Source of the DNA: Carnegiea gigantea
Taxonomy: Eukaryota > Streptophyta > Magnoliopsida > Caryophyllales > Cactaceae
NCBI GenBank assembly: GCA_029747015.1
Contig: JAKOGI010001949.1
Location: forward strand, 1-64,000
Direction: 5' to 3'
DNA length: 64,000 nucleotides
In this document: positions 12,111 through 20,964 of the stretch, one piece after another
Numbering within the stretch: the stretch's first letter is position 1
Layout of the letters: each line of letters opens with the position of its first letter
Position numbers and translations under genes: made by a program
The notes under the pieces: generated by a model
Told to the model about the DNA's origin: nothing
The model's input: only the letters and a program-made list of their open reading frames with translations
Databases searched by the model: none

Positions 12111-12275
12111 GAGGCTATGATTGTGGGTTGTTTGTCCTCACATTCAAGGAGTTGTTATCCATGAACATTGGCGGGTTATACTTCGAGCAGCGCGACATGA
12201 GGTATATGAAGGACAAGTGCTTGCTTAGCCTATTGCAAGGGAAGATTTCACAGTTCCCAAATGCCTTACAAGGTT
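12111..12275 (+). pseudogene. Terminal Ulp1 exon with catalytic Cys block
   Basis: This is the best-preserved exon of the Ulp1-type gene. After a TTGAATACAG acceptor it reads GYDCGLFVLTFKELLS, then FEQRDMRYMKDKCLLSLLQG, ending at a TAG. DCG followed by a hydrophobic helix is the C48 catalytic Cys box (Cys codon 12122-12124). The usual upstream His and Asp boxes are not convincingly readable. Tandem Arg/Met residues after the Cys helix are typical of Ulp1-like proteins carried by plant MULEs. Confidence 0.75.
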
Positions 12276-13411
12276 AGATGTCCGTTATAGTCGAATTTAT
12301 ATAAGTTGTTATCTCACATCTCGGCGACAATTGTTACCCTTCGTTTCATGTATGGCAGATTGATGGTAGTTTACGACACAAAGGGATGCAAAGGGGCCCT
12401 TCTATGATGATCATGTGTATGTTGAACTTATTTAATGATGGTGGAGTTGTACAACATTATTTGGGGTACAATACATGTATGAATTAGGCATGTGACTGCA
12501 TTACTGGTGGTACGATGCATACATGGATTACGCATTTGATATTTATTCCATTGAATGTGTTTCATTCTTCGGTTAGATTAGGGTGGATAAAACTAATATG
12601 AACCCTAACAGTAGTGGATTCTGATGTTGGACAGTTTATATCATGGGACATAATTATTGTTGTCTACAAATTTGTTCTTCCTTGGGATAAATGTTGTGCT
12701 ATCGTCTGAGGATTAGAGCATTATGTTTTTGTACAATTGTATGAACCATATGACAAGGTATTATGGTCATATCTGTGTTGCTCCTCATAGGTACGCAACT
12801 GTCTAGGTCTTACAATGGACATTTCTTGACATACTGGGATGTTCACATCTGGGGATGTTGACAGCTATGTGCTAGGATATTCGGCACTGTGGGTCAGTGC
12901 TGACATCCCAGGATATTTGTTATTGTAATCCACCAGTCATTGCTGCTATATACTAGAATAATGAGCAAATTTGTTGATGAACTCTGGGACAATTTTAAGT
13001 TGATTATTTCGTTGCACCCCGTGGACCTCTTATTAGTATTAAAGTAATGTACTATATTCCACTTAGGAGCATATAATATGGTTGTATTAATTGCCTCAAG
13101 TGGCTTATATGTGTCAACATAGTTAGCTATATTTGTGAAGCCCTTTCAATGGGAAGAGAATATATGAGTAGGTGACCATGTTAGTCGGCCCTTTCTTCAC
13201 ACATTGATGACATTGGCTTTACAATAGTTATTTAGAGGTTGGCCAGATCATAACTTCAAATGTGTACCTCATCATAGAACTTCCTTACTTATACATCATT
13301 TCTTTGGCATTTGCTTGGCAACCAACGTCAACGCGATACCAAAATCACTTATTTCATAAGGCATAAAATACACCCAACACCTGTGTCCTAATTGTGATGG
13401 TTGGTTTTGCA
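12276..13411. other. Non-coding stretch within the MULE region
   Basis: No coding signal was recognised. At 12834-12917 several GGATGTT/GACATCCC motifs cluster, including GACATCCCAGGATATT at 12902-12917, which resembles motifs at 7045-7060 and 14813-14828. Confidence 0.5.
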
Positions 13412-13412
13412 G

Positions 13413-14057
13413 ACAATGGCTTTGAACTACCAACACTAGAGTGGGTTCAAGATAATACTTTCATTGCTCTTGATAATGTGATATTGTAGATGTTCATGGA
13501 CTTCCCTGTCTATTCATGGAATGACTTCATCGTGGAAGATAGATTGCGGGTAATGAATCTGAAGTGCATGTTACCATCTGGTCATCTTGTCCCAAGACAA
13601 GTACCTATAGTGGAGGAGTGCAACGCACACTAGCCATCAAAGTGGAGGGCAAGCATGTAGGCGGACAGAAGGCATTGCTTTCGTCTCGAACATATGGTGA
13701 AAAGAGATGGTATGTATAAGGCACATGACATTGACCCGACTCTCGCTCCTTGATACATTCTAGAATCTACGTACCTAATCAGATGAGATGTTACCACCAT
13801 CCAGTTCGGTGAATGGATTGACGGCACATACTTACATGTCCTCCCCATTGGCCGCTGTGCAGCCGAATTCAGCATCAACTTTACAATGCTTAAAGAGTTG
13901 GACAGAGTCGTGTATGACATTCATAGTCGTTCAACGAACTCCATCGTCGGGATGCTGCCTGGAGTTCCAGAGCACACGAGTCAAGATGTGCGCGTACACA
14001 TTTAGAATTGTAGAGGCATTGCACGAGTGTCATTTCGGCCAAACTTGTGCACCATGA
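13413..14057 (+). pseudogene. Unrecognised coding relic in MULE region
   Basis: A single frame reads protein-like sequence for about 640 bp, broken by five or six stops. The best part is 13808-14057 (blocks WIDGTYLHVLPIG, INFTMLKELDRVVYDIH and DVRVYTFRIVEALHE). A TTTTGCAG acceptor-like sequence immediately precedes 13413, so this may be an internal or last exon. I do not recognise the family. It could be a further exon of the upstream Ulp1-type gene, a separate passenger gene or a captured host fragment. No function is proposed. Confidence 0.4.
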
Positions 14058-15169
14058 AGTCCATGACTGATGGTGTAGTTATGTTACTTACATATACCCG
14101 TGTAGCTGCACAGAACACAAGGTAGTTGTTGTCATAGGCACACGGCTTTAACTATTTGTACACTGAGCCTCTTGGATTCGTTAGAGGTGTTGCATTACTG
14201 TGGGACAGCTCAAAAGTGTACGTCACCTGAATCACTAAGGAGCCAATGCATGTGTCATTCGTCGTTAAGGTATGATACACATCAACATTACCATGTTTAG
14301 CTGTGTTCTAGAAAATAATTCATTATCTAACTTTGGTCATGTTCACATGTACACAGGGCTTGGTTTGAATGCTACACTGTGAATTACAAAAATCTAGTGC
14401 CAGTACTTGGACTTTACTCACACTGGCATGAATCTTCTACATATTATGCTGTACCAACTACGTTCGTACACCATTAATGTATGTTATCATTGTCAACTTA
14501 ATTTAGCCCTGTTTACGATCACCACCGTAATCTTTTCTGCACCTTTGTTCGGATGTGGAGCATCCTATTATATACACTTTTACTATGCTTGTTCATGGTC
14601 AGTTCATACACATCCCGAGATAATTTCAATGGTAGCCCTGGATGTTTTTAAGGGCACTAAATCAAGAACAACTTCTCACCAAATATTCATTATGGTTTCA
14701 AAAGTTTCGAAACTAGTGTATTACACATAACAAATACTTGAAAGTCATTTACCCGACGTACATATCTAGGGATGTTGTACCTAACCATATAGGATAGTCT
14801 TGTGTAGTTATTAACATCCCGGGATGTTCTTTTAGTTACATGGGATAGTGTAAATCCATATACACATACAATGAATGAAAGTTTACAGTAGTGAATCCAT
14901 TTGAAACTAAAAGGGTAACTGACTGAAGTCATAAGGAATGGTATGTAGTACATCCATGGATCATAACCGTGAACTATAGCACAAACTAAATTATGGACAC
15001 CACAAAAACGAATATAGTAGGTCACATCGACATTCACTATATCATATAATCACCCTTACATAGTGACTGGAAAAGGACAAAAGGGGCCAACATACTACAC
15101 GTTACGCGAGGATATAGGCCACTAGGATAACCTACAAACTACAACCTCACCCAACTGTTACCCTCTTAC
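14058..15169. other. No gene recognised; contains perfect palindrome
   Basis: Open frames in this stretch lack family resemblance and sit in low-complexity AT-rich DNA. The only structured item seen is the 16-bp palindrome at 14813-14828. Confidence 0.5.
14813..14828. repeat. Perfect 16-bp palindrome AACATCCCGGGATGTT
   Basis: A perfect inverted repeat with no spacer. Close relatives occur at 7045-7060 (AACATCCTGGGATATA) and 12902-12917 (GACATCCCAGGATATT), all inside the Mutator-like region. Confidence 0.8.
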
Positions 15170-15725
15170 TTATGTTGCAGTACCCAAAAGAGCATGACCT
15201 AAACATAGTTCCCACGTAACCCACATGCAAAAAACAATAACGAAAAGGACAACCACTGCCGCTGTTGCAAGACCGGCGATCTGTTTCAATTTTGCATTCT
15301 CGGTGGTGATGTCATCCACAAACCATGTGTCGTCCTCCTCTCTAAGGTGTTCGTTGTTGCGTTCCTTCATCAACAAGTCCCTCCATTGAAAGTGCTAATG
15401 TACAAGGTCATCTATCATCTCCCTCGCTCTCTCTGGGTATGGTTCGTCAATCATCTCATAGTATGAACATGCAATGTTATCCTAAAAAAACCATACATGA
15501 CAACAAAAATCATACACATTACTTACACATCTAATTACAATAATCCTAATCAATACAAAGGAATACATCCAATGCCGCATACGAAAAGCAAAATTGACTA
15601 AGAAGAAGTTATTGTTTATACCAAACAACCTACCTTTTTGTACAACAAGCACAACGACCCTGGTAAAAATCATCCCTACTTTCTATAATTTTCACCTCAT
15701 CTCCACAGTTGCATGTTTTCTCCAT
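15170..15725 (-). pseudogene. GRF zinc finger / coiled-coil / transmembrane protein gene, two exons
   Basis: Exon 1 (15725-15634) starts at a Met and encodes a GRF-type zinc finger: CNCGDEVKIIESRDD...GRCACC. A GT (15633) to AG (15482) intron of about 150 bp follows. Exon 2 (15481-15170) encodes YYEMIDEPYPERAREMIDD, a charged Asn/Glu helical stretch, then a single hydrophobic segment (AGLATAAVVVLFVIVFCMW). Small GRF plus one-membrane-span proteins form large families in plants, often near MULEs; their role is unknown. One in-frame TAG (15395-15397) and a phase mismatch at the splice junction suggest a pseudogene, or a misplaced junction. It runs in the same direction as the transposase downstream of it in this annotation. 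Confidence 0.7.
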
Positions 15726-16879
15726 TCTATTTAGGAACCCCCGTGTCACTAAAATGTTGACTAAGATTTGGAGCTTCTAGCCACTTATGTGGGGTTCATG
15801 AGTGAAAGTGAGGTACTTCCCTTGCCTTATATATCAGCTGACGTTGCTCAGTTGCTAAGTGTTATTAATCCAATTTCCTATTAGGAAAGCCAGGGCATTT
15901 AGTCTCCACTCTCCATTACAACCCGCAGCCCTTGCATTAGTAGACAAACCAACCTTCTTCATTATGTCATTAATGTCACCCACCAACATTAACTTGTTCA
16001 CCATTTTGCAAAGGCAGCATTTAGTTATACTTTAATGTAGACATCAACCAAACTTTCTTCCATTTAACAAAGGTCAAACCCCTAACCAACCACCATAATG
16101 TTGAAGTTAATGACTTCCCAAGCAATGGCCAAACCCAAGTCAACATTTTAATGTATATGGGATTCCCAAATGAAAGTGGAATATGAAATCTTCTATTATT
16201 TAGATCAATAAGATAAAATGACTATTCCATTACATGTTTGAAGATATATGCTGTTAAGTGCAAACTTAGAATTTTCATTTTTCTCTGATATAACCAACAC
16301 AACTTTTATAACTAATGACATGATGTTTGTCTCATTCTAATAACAAATTTGCCAATACATTATATAAAATATAAATAATTGCATCAACTTTGACAAAATA
16401 GTTAAAGGTTACAACTACAGGGGTGCAACTTATAAGTGTTCAGTACTCATATAAAACATGTACATGTTCGCAACAACCATACAACCACCTACAAACAAAA
16501 AAAAAAAATCTTTCATGGAGTGCCTTACTTTTCCTAGGATACTCCAATAGTCATTTTCAGGATATTGCTGTGGTAGTAGAGCAGTATCCTTCCTATAAAT
16601 CACCTGTACCCTCAAATCTGTGTGATTCAGTATGTGCATATGTAGAGACACACACAACACATTTGCAGCACAACATACATGCCGTTCAATCACCTACATT
16701 TCACCGACAAGTACAGTTCACAATAGGGAAGTCAGTTCCTCATTAACTCACAAATTCAAGTTTCTAAAAATGAATCTTGTGAAAGAACCTTGTCCATTAC
16801 TATGTCGTAAACAAGTTCTCAAAAGTCATGACATCCCTTCATAATCTGCGTCAAAGTCAACGTGTGGATTCTGACACAT
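15726..16879. other. No gene recognised
   Basis: AT-rich, with no coding block that matches a known family. It separates the GRF-type gene from the transposase 3' end. Confidence 0.5.
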
Positions 16880-18707
16880 CCCCTTATAACCTCTTCACCC
16901 TTGGTCATTCACTGGAATGGAGGTTAATAGGAGGTAGTATGCGTCGGTTGTAGCCCTCGTCCAGTTCCTTGCGACCTACAACCTCCAACCATATTGTCAG
17001 TGACAGTGGCCATATTGTGGGTGTCCATAGAGTAAATGACATTCATGTGCACTGCCATTTGCGCTTATGCCTTGCAACATGGGTACACATAGCTGTACAC
17101 ATGTAGCTTTTGCTTGTATATGACAGCCATCACATAGGTGCACGGCAACCCTCAACTCTGTCACCACTTACACGTGCATGTCATCGCTGATAGGTTCACA
17201 ACTAACCAATAACTATTGCTCAACTGCACTTCACACTCCCCTATGCTGCACCTATACATATGCACATCGACAACTGATCATATCCAGCAAAACATCCTGT
17301 TCAACTTGTTCTCGATCTTACCTCCCAACCCATTCTTCCACTTTTGCACCTCAGCCTTTTGCATGTCTATCTTCAGTCCTAGTTTCTACAGGTGACCAGT
17401 CACTGGCATTGGTGTTGACATCTGCCTCAACTCAACCATCTACTTGTTCCAACTCTTAATGAGGTTGATGTTCATCTTACGCCACCTTATCAAATTTGGC
17501 TACTGCCCAATGTTGTGGATCATTCTCCTGCACCCATGTTGCCAATTGTGCCTTGTATTGTCTTAACTCCTCCATAGAAACTTCAAACTCCAACGGTGTC
17601 GATGCATACGCGACCCCGTTAAACATCTACTTCACAAATTCCTTGGATGCATCACTTCAAACCCTATGCTTCGCAGTGCTTTCACAAAATTCTCCCGAAG
17701 ATGCCTGAAGTAGTAACAGTGGTTCTCGACTCCAAACACCCTTGGGATAGCATATAAAAGACCATCATAACGGTCTAACATGATGACTGGCTTTAATCCT
17801 CCTGAGCACTCCACGAGCAAGGTCAAAAACCAAAACCACTCCTCTTTGTTCTACATGGGTACCACAGCATATGACACATCAAACAAGTGATCATCTGCAT
17901 CTTGCGTAATCACTGCCAGTAAGATCCCCTTATACGGACCACTCAAATGGGCCCCATCTATAAACAACATTTTTCGACACCCCATTATGAACCCATTCAG
18001 TGACGCACCGTAGGCGACAAACATGCCCTTGAACCTCACACCTTCTAACTCACAAAATGCCCTCAAGTTGGGATTTGCCCTAACAATGGTAGAACATAAC
18101 CACGGCAGCAGCTTGTAGTGATTGACCGACCTCCCCAACTACAACATACAAACATACTCCTAGCGCTCTACGCCTACTTATAAATGAACTGCAAGCCTAA
18201 TTCAAGCACCAAGTCATTTATAATCTGAACAGGTAAGTAGTCATTTGAAACTCAAACCTTAGAGTCAATCAATAAGCACAACAACTTTGCTCTCATCCTA
18301 CGTTTCCCCTACCGCCCCTTCTTACATTGATCACCTACAATGTTTGTGATCTTCCCTTAAAAATCCTTCACAATTATCCTATCCCTATGCTTTGCTCCCC
18401 TAACCTATATGTAAAACTCACAATCTTTCCCATCACAGACAACAATGCATTACAAGAAATTTTTTTCAAACTGGTACTCAAACCGATGTGCTACTGCATA
18501 CTTCCACATGCTACAACGAAAACTATTAGCATATGTAAATATTTGGCCAACCCCTTTAATCTTATTTTTCCACACCTTCATCCTTCGATGATACGCCTCC
18601 ACTCGTAACCCTGACTGCGGCCACGCCACTCCACCATCATCCAGCTCTGAACCACTGTCGACACTGTCTGCATCTGATCTGTCTAATTCCCTATCACAAC
18701 TAGACAC
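16880..18707 (-). pseudogene. MULE (MuDR-type) transposase, decayed
   Basis: From Met 18707 the N-terminus is acidic and Ser-rich, then carries the plant MuDR DNA-binding block (GQIFTYANSFRCSMWKYAV). The DDE core is clear: LFIDGAHLSGPYKG (first Asp codon 17956-17958), the ITQDADDHLFDVSYAVVP block, then KPVIMLDRYDG (second Asp codon 17773-17775, 61 codons on), the FGVENHCYYFRHLRENF block and a readable region to about 17632. A SWIM zinc finger is visible near 17130-17190 (CTC...PCTY), its final His replaced by Tyr. The C-terminus (MDTHNMATV) ends near 16900. Numerous stops and frameshifts show it is dead. Length and domain order fit full-size MULE transposases of about 700 residues. Confidence 0.85.
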
Positions 18708-18719
18708 AACTGCACTGCC

Positions 18720-20105
18720 CCTTGCTGAATCTTATGCCAATCCCTTACCTATTGCCTGGCCCAACATCTCAGCGACAGCCCTGCCAATTAAACATAATAA
18801 CATCAACAATTCATACCCATTCCTCGAACCACATTTACATAACACAACAAATTACTTAACATACCGCCAATACAAACATAATAAGATTACAAAATTTACT
18901 AATTACGTTGCCCTCACTTACTTCTCCATAGACATAAACGAATTTCTACATTCGTCGCCTTCACCAAAGGTTGCATCTCCATCACCCAAACATCCATGTA
19001 CCCTCACCCCAGAGGAGCATGACGCATGCAACTCAACTATTGCTGTAACATTACTACCCTCTAATGTTCTAGAACACAAACCCCTTCCCCTGCAACATAC
19101 ATATATGCATGATCATCATTCCCTTTCATCAAGTTGACCACGTCCTAATTACCTGCGAACTACAGCAACACCCTTCGATCATACTTCAAAGTATAACATA
19201 ATTTCCATCACCTTGACCCTTTGCATGATCATCATTCTCTTTCAGCCCAGAAGCTCTACGTCTTTCCATGCCCCTTCCTGTGCTACTTCATCTTCACTTT
19301 TGCCCAGCCACGACCACTATATATCCATCACTAACTCAGCAGTTACAAATAGTAAATGGAGAGCCTTAATTCTAGTTTAATGAAGCATCAAGAGTTTGGC
19401 TGGGTTATAAGGGGGGAAAGCTAATTCAAGAAAGAGGAGGGTGTAGGCAGTACTACAATAAGGCATTAATCTGCATAATTTTTGTTCCCCCTATTTTTCG
19501 GTTTGCTTCATACTTGGTTGTAGACTAAGAGATTTGTGTAATTAGCTTCGGCACTATTAATTTCGGTTGAAATTTTTGCCATTGGTATTGAGGTTATAAG
19601 TTTTGGCTCGAGCTTCAAATCTTGTTTGGTTTTTGTACTTGCTTTTTCTACAATGAAGTTAGCGATTGTTACAACAATTAACACTTGATTCATTGTTGGT
19701 TGTGTTTGCTTAAAGCGAAACATCTTGAGCAGTCAACCCACATGAATTAGAGCACGAGATTCTTATTAGTTGACTTATCTTCCTTATAATTTTTAATTTC
19801 TGTTTTCAACTTTGTTTTTATTTTCTTATAATTGTTGAAGTCACTTATCATGATGATTTGTGGACTTCATTTTATAAGGGTTGTGGAGCAATGTTCAAGC
19901 TGTTAATAGTTAAGTTACTGCCTCAAGGTTAATCAAATAAGGTGGTTTAATCCTTAAGTTTACTTGGTCAAAGCTAGTGTCTAGTTTGATAAATTTTGTC
20001 TTAATCTTTAACCTCTATTAGCATGCTAATTTCATAGCCCATCTTTGTGGATTGACACCCATAAGTAGTACAATGATAAACTGTGCACTTGCAGATTTCA
20101 CAACA
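18720..20105. other. MULE right flank and 5' LTR of gypsy element A (start unresolved)
   Basis: No gene. 19451-19495 may be the worn right terminal repeat of the MULE. The right edge at 20105 (...TTTCACAACA) is set by a primer site six bases further on, so the T-rich sequence before it should be the 5' LTR of element A. Its left boundary and target duplication were not found. Confidence 0.45.
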
Positions 20106-20111
20106 AGCTTT

Positions 20112-20129
20112 TGATGCTGTTGCTGGGCA
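20112..20129 (+). promoter_or_regulatory. Degenerate primer binding site of element A
   Basis: TGATGCTGTTGCTGGGCA differs at a few positions from the TGGCGCCGTTGCCGGGGA primer site typical of Athila/Tat elements. Element D in this window carries TGGCGCTGTTGCTGGG in the same place, which supports the call. Confidence 0.7.
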
Positions 20130-20964
20130 TGGAATTTGTGAAATTAGGTTATATGTTAAATTGACTCGTACTTTACTTAGTTGAGTCATTTTTGTTTCTT
20201 TTTGTACTTTTTGATTTTGATTTTATTGAGTGTTTATTAGTTTAATTTACATTTCTTGTGTTTTTTATTTTGTTTACAGTATATAATTTGATTTTAGTGT
20301 GGTCAAATTTGTTTTGCCTTTTAGTGATTAATTTATTGTTGAAAAAAGACCAAAAAAATCAGAATTAATACAATAGTCTAGTGCAAGAACAGTGCACACA
20401 AAATTGAAACTGGAAAACTTTTAGTGCATAATAGTGCAGGTTTTTTCTGATTTTCAATTCCTGTTTTAATTTTTTTAGGCTTATTTAGTGTTGATTTTGC
20501 TGTTCTGATATTTATAATAGATTCTTAGGGATTTTTGAATCTGGGTAAAGTTTTGTGAAATTTGTAGGAATTTCTAGAATTTTTTGTAATTTCTGGAAAA
20601 AATTTTCTGTTTTTATTTTTCTACTCTGTTAGACACAAGGAAAAATTGAAAAGAAAAATATATCCGTGTTCTCTATGATTGTACTGAATTTTTAGTGTAA
20701 ATTGTTATGAATTTGGAGTTTGTTTTTCTATTTAATTTTATTTTTAGCTTTTTCTTATTAGGTTTTTTATTTATTTTCTATTTTTGTATGTGTGGAAAAA
20801 AATCCAAGAATTTTAGAAAACAAAAAGACAAAAAATACTTTTGAGAGTGTGGCCATTGCATGATTCGTTGGGTTAGAGGCCCTAAGAGAAAAAGACTTAT
20901 TAGGATTGAACCCAAACATAAACTAGAACCTGAATCTGAACTCAAGCCTAAACTTAACATTAAA
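20130..20964 (+). other. Leader of element A
   Basis: T-rich, non-coding between primer site and gag start, with some coding-like sequence from 20860. No stable feature was recognised. Confidence 0.5.

Larger units (their letters stand above)
7468..12275 (+). pseudogene. MULE-borne Ulp1 (C48) peptidase gene, multi-exon, decayed
   Basis: This is a degenerate gene whose intact relatives join an N-terminal DUF1985/plant-mobile-domain-like region to a C-terminal Ulp1 cysteine peptidase, the fold that processes SUMO. The N-terminal part (7468-8280) has the blocks FVRQWVPCRMAFKIG, ISDVGFMTGLPATG and WADVVWQFLVQSLDEFQ, with frameshifts near 7590, 7805 and 8030. Exon-like pieces follow at 9145-9290, 9417-9487 and 9585-9815 (a coiled coil with regular Leu/Glu), then an acidic Val/Glu-rich stretch at 9935-10300 and a Ser/Thr/Glu region at 10388-10630. 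Later pieces at 10860-11120, 11227-11330, 11530-11617 and 11772-11840 lead to the last exon. Splice-like AG and GT sites border many pieces. Stops and frameshifts rule out function. Confidence 0.65.
5594..19495. mobile_element. Large Mutator-like element relic with Ulp1-type gene (ends uncertain)
   Basis: Two genes point toward each other: a plus-strand Ulp1-type peptidase gene (7468-12275) and a minus-strand MULE transposase (18707 to about 16880). Convergent transposase and accessory genes recall MuDR, and Ulp1-like genes are known passengers of Kaonashi-type plant MULEs. A GRF-zinc-finger gene and an unrecognised coding relic lie between. The outer limits are only candidates: 5594-5640 and 19451-19495 share a weak inverted similarity (TAGGG, TGCAGA and ATGCC blocks). 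No target duplication was found, so the ends could be wrong. Confidence 0.5.

Noticed and set aside
16423..16844. Overlapping open frames on both strands upstream of the transposase end
   Set aside because: No family resemblance; they lie outside the readable transposase C-terminus.
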